This document shows positions 19,641-32,107 of a stretch of DNA of 64,000 nt, piece after piece (position 1 is the stretch's first letter; every line of letters begins with the position of its first letter). Under the pieces are notes generated by a model that saw only the letters and a program-made list of their open reading frames with translations, made no database searches and had not been told where the DNA came from. The translations under genes were made by a program, and so were the position numbers. Source of the stretch: JAFEDN01 sp963832945 (GTDB taxonomy: Bacteria; Pseudomonadota; Gammaproteobacteria; Coxiellales; Coxiellaceae); contig CAWHVV010000006.1 of assembly GCA_963832945.1 (NCBI GenBank), positions 434,001 to 498,000 of the forward strand, given 5' to 3'.

Positions 19641-21059
19641 ATGAGACACGTTTCCAGACAGGAATTATTGACCATGGCGCAAACGATCATTCAGCAGCCG
19701 GAATTTAAAATTCCAGAATCGCCTACAGATCAGCGCCCGATAACTGCGGTTTCTTGCATCGTTCTGATGAGCTTTGTGATGATTCAGTTGATCGAATTGC
19801 GGTCGCAAGGCAAAGTTCCTAATAATCTCAGCCCTGAAGAACAAAAAATCACTGAATTTTTGCTGAAAAAAATTCAGTTCCCGGCTCATGTCCCCTATTT
19901 GAGAGTTTTTTTTCAGAAAATCCGCGCTCAGTTAAACCAGTTTACCCAGGCCTTTTATAGAGAACATGTCCCTCAAAATTATCCCGCCAAAAATAAATTA
20001 ATTGAACTCTACGATTATTTGTTGCGGGATTCACTTATGCTCCATCCAACCTGTCCGTTTTTTGCCGCCAAGAAAGAAATCCCCCTGCAACCGTTTGAGT
20101 CCTTATTGGGTTTTCATTGGATTGAAATGGAGATTAAACAGTTAGTGGAAGTCAACGACGCCTTATCGCCTTATTTTCGTACTTTGTTGGGAATTTGGCA
20201 GAAACCGAATGCGTTGAAAACCCCGATGACTGTGGCTGGTCTGGCGGGTCAGCATATTGACTGGGCCGGTAGTTTATCCTGGGTAGGACTGCCGGCGTTA
20301 TCCTTTCTAACGCCGCCTTCCATCAAGACCTTTGTTTACAAACCCGAGTATCAAGGACTGGTATTTTCTTCGGAATTACTCGATTTTTTGGCGCCTGAAA
20401 CCAAACTCAACACAGATGTGGCCCAAGTTAAAAAAATGGCTGTTCAACTACTCAAGACTCATGAGAAATTGCACACAGACTTATTAAAAGAGCATGGTTT
20501 AACCCGGCGTGCGCAATTAGAGGAAAAAGAACACGTTACCGGCTCGGATGAAGTCGAAGAAAAAGATATCACCTTAACGTTTGCCGAGTCTTCGATCCAT
20601 CAAATCGATGTGCAGCGGAAAACCGATTTGGCCGCCGCCATCAAGGCCATGGAATCGGCTTTGGATGAATATTTAGAAAAGGCAACCGGGCGCGTCTCTT
20701 TAGCGACCCTGGCCAGAAGGATCAAAGGATGGTATGAACGAACGCCCGAGATCGTGTATCCTCTGGAAAATTTATTAATTCAATCAGATCCGACTACCGG
20801 TGGTGTCATGACGATGAGCGAATCCCGTTCATCTGTTGAATCGACTTCAATACCGGTTACTAGACCCTTGTCGTCTTCGGGTTCGGGATCAACCAGCAGT
20901 ACCACCAGCAGTCTAACCGGCACGGTTGTCCAACGGCCTTTGAGTAGTTCGTTGTCTCAGACTTTAGTGGCTGGAGACGCCAAGAAAAACCAGACGCCGA
21001 CAAGTAGTTCGAATCAAACCAAAAAGTCCACTGACCCAATAGGTTTGAAAACTAAATAA
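19641..21059 (+). CDS. Unrecognised array-associated protein, 472 aa (paralogue of 4564-5964)
   Basis: A close copy of the 466-residue protein: the same start (M(R/K)(H/Y)VSRQ(E/K)LLTMAQTII), the same helical body (LIELYDYLLRDSLMLHPTC, TPPSIKTF(V/I)YKPEYQGLVFS), a shared VSLATLARRIK segment and a Ser/Thr-rich tail ending GLKTK. Differences concentrate around residues 295-310 and in the tail. AGGAGG precedes the start. It again lies immediately upstream of an MKQGQFPAV-type propeller gene (40 bp gap), so the pair was duplicated as a block. Function unknown. Confidence 0.8.
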   Translation: MRHVSRQELLTMAQTIIQQPEFKIPESPTDQRPITAVSCIVLMSFVMIQLIELRSQGKVPNNLSPEEQKITEFLLKKIQFPAHVPYLRVFFQKIRAQLNQFTQAFYREHVPQNYPAKNKLIELYDYLLRDSLMLHPTCPFFAAKKEIPLQPFESLLGFHWIEMEIKQLVEVNDALSPYFRTLLGIWQKPNALKTPMTVAGLAGQHIDWAGSLSWVGLPALSFLTPPSIKTFVYKPEYQGLVFSSELLDFLAPETKLNTDVAQVKKMAVQLLKTHEKLHTDLLKEHGLTRRAQLEEKEHVTGSDEVEEKDITLTFAESSIHQIDVQRKTDLAAAIKAMESALDEYLEKATGRVSLATLARRIKGWYERTPEIVYPLENLLIQSDPTTGGVMTMSESRSSVESTSIPVTRPLSSSGSGSTSSTTSSLTGTVVQRPLSSSLSQTLVAGDAKKNQTPTSSSNQTKKSTDPIGLKTK

Positions 21060-21098
21060 TGTAGTGATTTGTAGTGATAACTTTAGGAGGACAATAAA

Positions 21099-24000
21099 AT
21101 GAAACAAGGACAATTTCCGGCAGTGTTGCCGTTGGGCAATTTGAATGAGAAAAATGGATTTAAATTAGATGGGGAAAATAATGGTGATGGGAGTGGCCGT
21201 TCCGTCAGCACGGCGGGCGATATCAATGGCGATGGGATAGTGGATCTGCTGATTGGCGCGTATGGTTATCCGAACGTGAATTATAAAGGCCGCAGCTATG
21301 TGGTGTTTGGCGGCGCTGGTGTGGGGAGTAATGGCCTATTGGCCTTGTCGAGCTTGACGGGCACCAATGGGTTTAAATTGGATGGGGAAAACAATAATGA
21401 TTGGAGTGGCATTTCCGTCAGTGCAGCAGGCGATATCAATGACGATGGGGTAGCGGATCTGCTGGTTGGGGCGCAGGGTTATCTCAAAGGAAATTATAAA
21501 GGCCGCAGTTATGTGGTGTTTGGCGGGACCGGCGTGGGGAGCAACGGTATAGTGGCCTTGTCAAGCTTGACAGGCGCCAATGGCTTTAAATTGGATGGGG
21601 AAAATAATGGTGATGGGAGTGGCCTTTCCGTCAGTGCGGCAGGTGACATCAATGGCGATGGGATAACGGATTTGCTGATTGGAGCGTGGGGCTATCCTGG
21701 CAATACTTTTAAAGGTCGCAGCTATGTGGTGTTTGGCGGCGCTGGCGTGGGAAGCAATGGCCTGTTGTCCTTGTCAGGCTTGACGGGCATCAATGGGTTT
21801 AAATTGGATGGAGAAAATAATAATGATGGGAGTGGTCGTTCCGTCAGCGCGGCAGGCGACATCAATAGCGATGGGATAATGGATCTGCTAATCGGGGCGT
21901 ATTTTTATCCGAGCGGTTATCCTAACGATAATAGTGCTAAAGGCCGCAGCTATGTGGTGTTTGGCGGCGCTGGCGTGGGAAGCAATGGTAAATTGGCCTT
22001 GTCGAGCTTGATGGGCGCCAATGGCTTTAAATTGGATGGGGAAAATAATGGTGATGCGAGTGGTCTGTCCGTCAGCACGGCAGGCGATGTCAATGGCGAT
22101 GGGATAGCAGATCTGTTGATCGGGGCGTCTGGTTACCCCAGCGGTAATCATAAAGGCCGCAGCTATGTGGTGTTTGGCGGTGTTGGAGTAGGGAGCAATG
22201 GCACATTGGCCTTGTCGAGCTTGAGGGGCGTCAAGGGCTTTAAATTGGATGGGGAAAATAATGATGATATAAGCGGCTATTCCGTCAGCACGGCAGGCGA
22301 TGTTAATGGTGATGGGGTAGCGGATCTGCTGATCGGGGCGCCATATTACCCCAATGGTAACCGTAAAGGCCGCAGTTATGTAGTGTTTGGCGGTGCTGGG
22401 GTGGGCGGCAATGAGAATATTTTATTATCCAGTTTAAATGGAACTAATGGCTTTAAATTGGATGGAGAAAATAATAATGATTTGAGTGGCATTTCAGTCA
22501 GCGGGGCAGGCGACATTAATGGCGATGGGATAGCAGATCTGCTGATTGGAGCGTATTATTATCCTGGCGGTAATGGTAAAGGCCGCAGCTATGTGGTGTT
22601 CGGCGATATTCCGCCTGTGTTGGTGAATAACAGTTTATCTTTGTATGCCAATGAAACTGTGCTGATCAACTCCAATCATCTGGCAGCTTATGATCGAAAT
22701 CATGACAATAAAACTTTAGTGTTTGTGCCATCCAGTGTGACCCACGGGCAATTTGAACTCACTGGCAATCCGGGTAAAGCGATTACTAATTTCACGCAGC
22801 AACAAATTATGGTGGGAGACATTCAATTTGTACCAGATGGCTCTCCTGAAGCTCCAGGCTACAATATCACTGTGCGTACTACCGGAATTGCCTATGTCAG
22901 TGAAACGCCGGCTAACATCACTTTTAATCTTCTGCAAATTAAAAATAATCAACTGCTGATTAACCAGGGTCAAACGGTGGAGTTGACTACTGAAAATCTC
23001 AGTGCTATTGATACCGGTGGTCAGGAAGAAAACGTAGAGTTTATTATTAGTGACTTGCAACATGGGCAATTTCAATGGATTAATTTTCCGGATCAGCCGA
23101 TTTTAACTTTCAAACAGAAAAATATTACCGATGGCGCTGTTAGCTTTGTGCACGATGGTTCTGCCTTGCCGCCGTCTTACAACGTGACTGTCAGCAATGG
23201 AAAAATCACCGTCGGTCCGCAAGCCGGCCTGATTGATTTTGATATTTTACCGGTCATTCTCAACAACACTTTGCGGATTAACCAGGGAGAATCCATTGTT
23301 CTCAATTCTGTAATACTCAGCGCCACACATCGCGGCGGAGATGACGCTAACTTGATGTTCGTGATCAGCAACATACAACACGGCAATTTCGGTGTGATTA
23401 ACGCCAGTGCTCAGCCAATCTTTTCTTTTTACCAGCAAAACATCACTGACGGGCAAATTCAATTCAACCATGATAATTCAGTGCTTGCTCCGGCCTATAC
23501 GGTTTCTGTGACTGACGGCAGAGTGAGTTCGCCGGCTCAATCCGCTCTCATTGATTTTGACGCCATTCCGGTTTTGGAAAATAACACGTTGGCGATTAAC
23601 CAGGGCCAGCAAGTGATTTTAAATGCGGGAATTCTCAGCGCTTCTCACGCCACCGGCAAACCCAATACCTTACTGTTTAATATCAGTGACGTGCAACACG
23701 GTCAATTTAGTTTTATTGGCTCACCCGCTAAAGCCATCACGAGCTTTTATCAACAAAATATCGCCGATCAGTCTGTGCGGTTTATCCATGATAATTCGAC
23801 ATCACCGCCCACATATACCGTACTGGTAACCGATGGCCGTTTGAGTTCAACGGCTGAACCGGCAGTCATCGATTTTGACGCCACGCCGATGTTGCAAAAT
23901 AATTCTTTAGTGATTAACCAGGGGCAAATTGTGATAGTCAATGAACAGATGTTGTCTGCCACTCATCCAACCGGAGAAGATAATCTGTTATTGTTTATGA

Positions 24001-26765
24001 TAAGCAATTTGACTTATGGCCAGTTTAGTGTCGTTGCCTCACCTGATCAATCTTTGGTGCAGTTTTATCAGCAAAACATCACGGATCAACACATTCAATT
24101 TACCCACGACAATTCCATCTCAGCGCCGGCGTATTAAGTTTTTGTCACCGATCAGCGAATCACCACAGCGCCGCAGTCTGCGCACATTGATTTTGACGCC
24201 AATCCGATATTGGTCAACAATACGTTAATCATCAACCAGGGTCAGCGGGTGATTTTAGATTCCTCCTCTTTGAGTGCAATCCATACGACAGGTCCTGCTG
24301 ATGCTTTAGTGTTTAACGTCAGCGAGGTGCAGCATGGCCAGTTCAGCTGGAGTAATTCACCGAATCAGGGAATCAGCAATTTTTATCAACAAAATGTGAC
24401 CCATGGCAGAGTTCAATTCACTCATGATAATTCAACGCTCGCTCCCGCTTATCGCGTATCAATAACAGATGGCCGGGTCACAACTGTACCCGTTTCAGCC
24501 CGGATTGATTTTGACACCACCCCCTTGCTGTTAAACAATAGTCTGCGCATTAATCAGGGCCAAACGGTGATCTTAACTTCATCTGATTTAACAGCTACGC
24601 ATTCGGGTAAACCGGATAGTACATTGCAATTCGTGGTGTCACAACTTACCCACGGCAACTTTAGTTTTATTAGCACGCCTCAATTCCCTCTAAACACTTT
24701 TCAACAGCAAAACATCACCGATGGTGTAGTGCGGTTTACCCAGGATGGTTCAGCACAACCTCCAAAATATGCCATTTCCGTGACTGATGGACGCATCAGC
24801 ACATCCCCGCAATTTGCCATAATTGATTTTGATCCGTTACCGATTTTAGTGAACAATCAACTGAAAATCAGTCAGGGGCAAACGGTCACTCTGACGACCG
24901 ATAATTTGTTGGCAACCCATGCGGGTCTCGCTGACCCACAATTGACGCTTATCATTACCAACATCAGCAATGGCCGCTTTATTGTGCCGGAAAAAGATTG
25001 GCAATCCGTCCTCCCCTTAGACACGAGTTTTCAACAACAGCAAATCATGGACCAGTCGGTGTTGTTTTATCAGCAGGGAACTGATGCACCGGCTTACGTG
25101 GTATCGGTCAGCGACGGGCGTATCAGTACATCACCACAATCCGCCACCATTACTTACTCGGTGAAACCGGTTCTACAAAGCAATCAATTTGCGGTGAGTA
25201 AAGGTCAGCCGGTGATCTTAACGACCGATAATTTGCTGGCGACCCGTTCCGGCCAGGCGCTGGAGACGTTGCAGTTTCTAATACCATTGGAAATGACTCA
25301 CGGACAGTATGAGAAGCGCAGCACCCCGGGAGTGGCGATATCATCGTTTTATCAAAAAGAGATTATTCAACAGGGTATCCTCTTTGTGCATGATAATAGC
25401 ACCCTCCCGCCTGATGGAGATTTGGTGGTGTGGGATAGCAGCACGGGATTATCCACGGACGCACAGGAAACCCGCACCTTATTGCTGCTGAATAATCACT
25501 TACCGATCAACCAGGGCGAAACCTTGACGTTGACGCCAGAGATGTTAAAAGCAGCGGGTAATCAGGCGCCGGCTGACAACATCGTGTTTACGCCGGTACC
25601 CGGCACAGTGCAGTATGGGAATTTTGCTTTGAAAAGCGCGCCGAATTATCCCATTCCCAGCTTTCGCCAGAGCCAGATGACCGACGGTGAAGTTGTTTTT
25701 GTGCCGGATGACTCGGCCAAAGCACCTACTTGTTATTTGACGTTGAGTGATGGTCAGCCAGGAGGCGCCAGTGGCACGTTCAAGTGCGGAGTGGATTTTG
25801 ATACTCCTCCTACTTTGGATCGAGCTTATTTAAGCATAGCGCCACAGGAAACGGTAGGAATTAGCGCGGTGAATTTAAAAGCCTCGAGCGCCCGGTTTCC
25901 AGCGAGTACCCTGTTATTTAAGATTAGCGATCTGTCCCATGGATTTTTTGCCGATATTGATGACCAAAGCAGGCTGCCGATTTTCAACTTTACCCAGCAG
26001 CAGGTGATAGACAATCGGATTTTATTTACCGCGGATAATTCCAGCCTGAGCCCTCATTTTCAGGTATCTGTTTGGGATAGCCGAATGAGCTGTATCGGCT
26101 GCCCTAAACCTGCCGACGTGGTGTTTCAATCAGGCGGACAATCGAACGGCGACGTATCGGAAGTCATTCGCAATGCGATTATCGGCGCTTTGACCAGTGG
26201 AGCCATTGGCCTGGTGTTCTTTGCGATTGAATGGTATTTGCGTTACAAACATATGCCGCATTTGCATCGGGCCGCCCGGGCGGTGGTGGATGGTGAAGAA
26301 CAGGCGGGTTATTCCGATACGATTTTATTGCCGATGGCGCGGGAAGTGTTTTCGCGCATCAAGATCACCGGCTGTTTAGGTTACATTAATCAACATCAAT
26401 ACAATGAATACGTCGGCGCGGTGGGTATAGTCATTCAATCTCTGGAAGCCAAAGGGGTATTGCACGCGGATCGTTGGTATGAAGTACAACGGGCTGATCG
26501 GCAGGCGATATTGGATGCGGTAGCGGCGCAAACCAAACAGATTGTCGGTAATCAACGATGCTGCTCCTGTCGAACCTTCAAAAGTTTTTACCAGGCGGAA
26601 GCGTCCCCGAGAATGATTCGCGATCATGCCGACGAGATTGCCACCGCCGTACAACAACAATTAACTCGAGGTCCCGGTCAACAGGGCGCGGTTCCCTTAA
26701 ATCCAATAGGAATCAACGCCGGTCCGGGAGACGACGCCCAAAGACCGTTGTTGATCATGGATTGA
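21099..26765 (+). CDS. Longest-stalk FG-GAP / CSPG membrane protein, interrupted by TAA at 24135
   Basis: It starts MKQGQFPAVLPLGNL after AGGAGG. Seven very regular FG-GAP blades (NGFKLDGENN...GDINGDGIADLLIGA) are followed by eleven CSPG/cadherin-like repeats, the most in the array. A TAA at 24135-24137 falls inside the fifth repeat where sister repeats read AYxVxVTDxR, and the same frame continues without gap to 26765, so a single C-to-T change of CAA explains it. With the stop read as Gln the product is 1888 residues. The C-terminal part holds a transmembrane helix (about 26170-26238, NAIIGALTSGAIGLVFFAI) and the type A tail with VGNQRCCSCRTF, ending RPLLIMD. As it stands, translation would give a secretable fragment of 1012 residues without an anchor. 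Confidence 0.8.
24135..24137 (+). other. In-frame nonsense codon (TAA) in the 21099 gene
   Basis: The sequence GCG CCG GCG TAT TAA GTT TTT GTC ACC GAT reads AYxVFVTD. Sister repeats have a codon such as CAA here. The frame is unchanged on both sides, so this is a point nonsense change and not a gene boundary. No ribosome binding site or good start follows until 24210. Confidence 0.85.
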
Positions 26766-26819
26766 TCCTGTGAGAAGCTGCAAAGTTTTTGTGGTAGATT
26801 AAGAAATTTGGGAGATTTT

Positions 26820-26909
26820 ATGGATATTTTAGGAATATTTGAAGTGGGTGCGATGATCGCCGCGGGCGAAGACGATACAAAAAAAAAGAACCACCGGAAG
26901 GGAAATTAA
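26820..26909 (+). CDS. Possible 29-residue peptide
   Basis: ATG at 26820 follows GGGAG at 5 bp spacing and opens a frame MDILGIFEVGAMIAAGEDD... ending in a basic KKKNHRKGN tail. It fills the 255-bp gap between two propeller genes. Only the ribosome binding site supports it. Confidence 0.3.
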   Translation: MDILGIFEVGAMIAAGEDDTKKKNHRKGN

Positions 26910-27020
26910 TCTCTTTCCGCTAGTCCGTACGAAAAAACGTGAAGCTGTTTAGAAAAACCGGTATGACTGACAACACCAGGTTAGTGAAGATTTTTTAAAA
27001 ACCAATTTTTATGGAGAAAA

Positions 27021-30000
27021 ATGATGAAAAATTTTGATTTACTTTCTTTAAATTCTACTTTTTCATTGGATGCTGATGTCAATGGTACCTTTATCCAATT
27101 GGAACAATTCACACCGCCTATTCGTGCCGGGCAACGGCGTTTATTGTCGGTAGAAACTAGTTTTCCGGCCAGTGTTGATATGGCTAGTTTAACGCCGGCA
27201 ACGGGTTTTAGCGTCAATGGAGTTGGGCGGCAAGATAATCTTGGCTATTCGGTGAGTAGTGCAGGGGATCTCAATAATGATGGGATAGATGATATTATCA
27301 TTGGCGCTCCCAATGTGAATGCATCCGCAGGCGCCTGTTATGTCATATTTGGAAAACCAAATATTGGGAGCTTGAATAGTATTATACCTTCAGATTTAAA
27401 CGGTAAGAATGGGTTCGTTTTAACTGGAGTTGTTGCTAGTTCTAGTGGATCTTCGGTCAGTGGAGTAGGTGATATCAATGGCGATGATATAGATGATCTA
27501 ATTATTGGGGCGCCTTCCGCTAATTCAAATGCAGGCGTTAGTTATGTGGTATTTGGAAATGCGAACATTGGTAGCTCTGGAACCATGGCGCTTTCCAGCT
27601 TAAATGGCTCTAACGGATTTGTTGTCACTGGTATCAATGGAGGAAATGGTTGTCCTCCCTGTGATAATAGTGGTACTTCAGTCAGTGGTTTAGGTGACAT
27701 TAATAACGATGGCGTCAATGATTTCATCATTGGTGCGCCTTACGCTAATTCAAATGCGGGTGCTAGTTATGTTGTGTTCGGAGGAATAGACATTGGTAGT
27801 TCTGGGAGCATTGCTCTTTCGAGTTTAAACGGCGCCAACGGATTTGTATTAAATGGAATTAAGGGGGTTTGGTAGTGGGGATGCGAGCGGTTCCTCAGTC
27901 AGCGGAGCAGGTGATGTGAATGGTGATGGTGTGAATGATTTGATCATTGGTGTACCAGGTTACAATTCGCAAACGACTGCTAGTTATGTGGTGTTTGGGA
28001 AATCCAATGTTGGTAGCTCAGGTAGTATTGCTCTTTCCAGTTTGAATGGTTCCAATGGCTTTATTTTAATGGGTAACGGTATTGATCAATTCGGTACTTC
28101 AGTGAGTAGTGTAGGCGACGTCAATGGTGACGGATTGGATGATTTGATTATTGGAGCGCCATCGGCCAATTCAGGTGCAGGCGCCAGTTATATCATATTT
28201 GGAAATCCAGATATTGGTAACTTAGGTAACATGACTCTTTCCAATTTGAATGGTTCCAATGGGTTTGTTTTAGAGGGTGTTTTGAGCAGTGGTTCAGTCG
28301 GTACTTCAGTCAGTGGGGCAGGTGACGTCAACGCTGATGGTCTGGATGATTTGATTATTGGAGCGCCATTCACAGGTTGCAGCTATATTATATTCGGAAA
28401 TTCAAATATTGGGAGCTTAAGCAATATTACTCTCTTCTGTAAAAATGGAATTAGTTTAAACGGTATTAATGGATTTATTTTAAATAGTAATTTTTTTGAA
28501 TTGGGTGGTTCAGTCAGTGGCGCAGGCGATATCAATGCAGATGGGGTAGATGATCTAGTGATTGGAGCTCCTAATGGCGCCGGCGTCGTGTATATAATAT
28601 TTGGGGACGCTGCTATTTCATTATTAAATAATCAGTTAACGAGTACTAAAGGCAATACGGTGTTATTAAACAGCAGTTATTTGAACGCTACATACCTTGC
28701 TCATTTTACCTGGAATTCGAACATATTATTTACGATTAATGGGATAGAACATGGTTATTTTTCATTCACCAATAATTCGTTCATTGCCATAACCAGTTTT
28801 TTACAACGGCAAGTCCAAAACGGCGAGGTGCAGTTTACGCATGATGATAGCCCTTTTCCTCCTGCATATAACGTACAAATAGGCCATGGTTTAATCGTCT
28901 TAACGCAACCCGCCTCGGTTACGTTTATCCATCGCGGTGCTACTTTAATGAATAACAATCTCTTTGTGAATCAAGGGCAGCCTTTGACGTTATTTCCCAG
29001 TCAACTCAGCGCTAAAGATTTAGATAATAGCAATGATAATCCCAGCCTGATTTTTTTAATGAGTGCGGTGCGACACGGTTATTTTCAGCAAGCCGGTAAT
29101 CCAGGCGTGGCGATTACCGGTTTTATTCAATCGCAAGTGGACATTAGTGCGATTCAATTCGTTCACGATGGTAGCACCAATGCGCCGAATTGCAGCATCG
29201 CTGTCAGTGATGGTTCCATGACCACTGCTCCTCAAGCTTGTAATATTACTTTTAATTTAGCGCCGGTGTTAGGCAATAACACCATGACGCTGAATCAAGG
29301 TGAAACCTTAGTGTTAAATAATACCCTGTTCAGTGCAACAGATCCTGACGATCCGGCGCCCGGTTTAACGTTTATTGTTAGCAACGTGCGACACGGTCAA
29401 TTTGAGTTAATGAATAGGCCAGGCGACCCCATTACCAGTTTTACGCAGTCTCAAATCTTTAATAGCACAGTGCAATTTGTTCAGGATGGGACAATGTATG
29501 CGCCCAGTAATTGGGTGGCGGTCAGCGACGGCAAAATGACGATTCCGGCACAGGCTACCCAAATCTTTTTCAATGCAGCGCCGGTGTTGATCAATAATCA
29601 GTTGACGGTCAATCAGGGGCAAACGGTTGTTCTGAATAGCAATGACTTCAGTGCGACCGATCCGGATGACAGCACATCCGGTTTGCTCTTTGTAGTCTCT
29701 GATGTCACCCAGGGTCAGTTTGAATCTCTGGGTTCATCGGGCAATCCCTTATTCCATTTCACGCCGGCGCAGGTACAAAACGGGTCGATTCAGTTCGTAC
29801 AAAATAATAGTATCTATGCGCCCAGCATCAGCATGGCGGTGAGCGATGGAAAGATGACTATTCCCGCACAAACAACTCGGGTTACTTTTGACGCTTCTCC
29901 GGTTTTGACCACTAATCAGTTGGTGTTGGGTCAGGGGCAAACAGTTCTGATGAGCGCCATCAATTTAGCCGCTGTCGATCCGGATAATTCAGCGCCCAGT

Positions 30001-32001
30001 CTTATTTTTTTAATCAGTGCAGTCCAACACGGCTATTTTCAGAGAAATTCTAATCTCGGCGCAGCGGTTACGCAATTTGCGCAAAGCGAAGTGCAAAATG
30101 GTGTTATTCAATTTGTAGCCGATGGCAGTACCAGCACTCCCGGATATCATGTTTTGGTTAGCGATGGCGTCATCACCACCACACCACAAAGTAGCGCGGT
30201 GACTTTTTACGTTGCTCCCACTTTAATTAATAATAGTTTATCGGTAAATCAAGGCCAATCCGTGATTCTCACCACGGATAATCTCAGCGCCGTGGATCCC
30301 AATTTTGGTGCGGATAGTTTGACGTTTATCATTGGGGAAGTGCAATACGGACATTTTGAATTGACCACCAATCGCGGGGTGGTGATTACCAGCTTTACCC
30401 AAAGACAAGTCGAGAATGGCCAGGTGCAATTTATTACTGACGGCAGCAGCAATGCCCCTGTTTATAACATAGCCCTAACTAACGGCAAGGTCACAACGCC
30501 GGCTGAGTTTAGCGTGGTCAGCTTCCATATCGCTCCGGTTCTAGTCAACAATGCCCTATCCATAGCCCAAGGACAAACCATTGTTTTAACTTCAGCACAG
30601 TTGAGCGCCACCCAGGCAGGAAGTTATGTGGGCGGCTTAACATTCATTGTCAGCGAAGTGACCGGAGGACGATTTGCGTTAGTCAGTACGGCAGATATAG
30701 CCATGACTCAATTTACCCAAACGCAAATTCAAAACGGTGATGTGGAATTTATTCAGGACGATACCGCCACAATACCCGGTTATTCGGTTACGGTGAGTGA
30801 TGGGCAAATCTCCACCGCTTTGCAACCGGCGGAGATTATTTTTGAAGCCATGCCGGTGCTGGATAAAAATACGCTGACCATTACGCAAGGGCAGACATTA
30901 ATTCTCACCTCTGATCAACTTAGCGCTACCGATCGTGAAACGCCTAATGGTGAGTTGGTCTTTAGCGCCAGCATAGTACAACACGGCCATTTTGAAGATA
31001 TCGGGACATCAGGAGTGATTATTACACAATTTTCTCAACAACGCCTTGCCGGGGGTTCAATTAAATTTATCACGGATGGCGGCAGCGACAGCCCGGCTTA
31101 TAATATGTCGGTCAGCGATGGAATATTGTCAACGGCTCCTTCCGCCGCCATTGTGAATTTTTCTCCCCGTGCAGGGATTGCAGAACAGAGCACCGGTACG
31201 ATTGTGCGCAACGCCATCACCGGCGCGATTATCAGCGGGGTCGTCGGCTTTGGTTTTTTTGTGATGCAATTGTGTATCAGGCGGCGTGCGGAAAAATATT
31301 TTGAGCGAGCGACGATTGACGCCGAAGGTGCTGGCAAGGAGCAGGCGGATTTTCATAAAAATGTCGTGCGTCCCGTGACTAAACGCGTATTGGAACGGGT
31401 TAAAATCGCAGGTATCACCGGTTATGTGAGCCAAAATACCGCTCGGGATACCGTCAGTGCGATTATCGACATTATTCATCAATTGGAACGGCAGGGTGTG
31501 AATATGGATTTGAGTAAACTCAAGGCCGTGGACCAAACCCATTTAGTGGATCTGATTGCACGTAAAACGCGTCAAGTGTTAGTACCGGATGTGTCCTGTT
31601 GTTCCGCCACGCGCCTGGCGCGATTTTTCTGCGCTGAAACCACGCCGCAAAAAATGGAAGAAAAAGCCGCAGAAATCGCTATCAAAGTAAAAGCAGGGTG
31701 GGTGGCGCCCATTCCTCGAAGGCAGGATGACCAAAAAATATTAAATATAATGACCTTGGAACAGAAAATGAGTTTGGAACTGAAATCATTTTCTCCTGAT
31801 ATTGTGCTGGAAAATGAATCTGGCGACCAGGCGATGATGGTCAATCCCTCTCAGTCGATTCATTTACAACGCCAGATATCCTCTTCTCAAGATTTTGACG
31901 GTAAATTAGGATCACCCGCCAGGACGGGAGTATTTGGTTCTCAGGAAAAAAGACCCTTTAATACTATTGTCTCCTCGACCGTGGAAAAGGGGTTCAGCTA
32001 A
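27021..32001 (+). CDS. FG-GAP propeller / CSPG-repeat membrane protein with a frameshift in a G5 run
   Basis: The start at 27021 (or 27024) follows GGAG; the N-terminus MMKNFDLLSLNSTF is not a signal peptide and differs from the MK(Q/N)GQFP type. Blades 1-3 and the start of blade 4 are in one frame; at GGGGG 27863-27867 the frame shifts, and blades 4-7 continue to 32001. Removing one G restores NGIKGFGSGDASG and a product of about 1659 residues. Seven FG-GAP blades are followed by eight CSPG/cadherin-like repeats, here with the consensus SATDPDD. A transmembrane helix (about 31207-31278, NAITGAIISGVVGFGFFVM) precedes the type B tail (VTKRVLERVKIAG, VPDVSCCSATRL, EEKAAEIAIKV). It is lower in GC than the 13335 gene. 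Confidence 0.8.
27863..27867 (+). other. G5 homopolymer frameshift site
   Basis: AATTAAGGGGGTTTGGTAG gives NGIKGVW and a stop; with four G residues it reads NGIKGFGSGDASG and joins the second half of the gene. A one-base slip in a homopolymer fits replication slippage or a sequencing error. Confidence 0.8.
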
Positions 32002-32107
32002 TCAGTTGAAAAAGGCGACACGATGGCTAGAAAAAAAGTCGCTCTATGGATGCTAAACATGAGTTAACGGGGATTTTTTTAAAAAACCAATTTTTATGGA
32101 GAAAATT

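Noticed and set aside
24210..26765. Separate gene starting at 24210
   Set aside because: It is in the same frame as the 21099 gene, starts within a CSPG repeat and has no ribosome binding site; a single TAA separates the two parts.
31129..31542. Minus-strand frame of 137 codons
   Set aside because: It is antisense to the conserved transmembrane and tail region of the 27021 gene, with no ribosome binding site or family resemblance.
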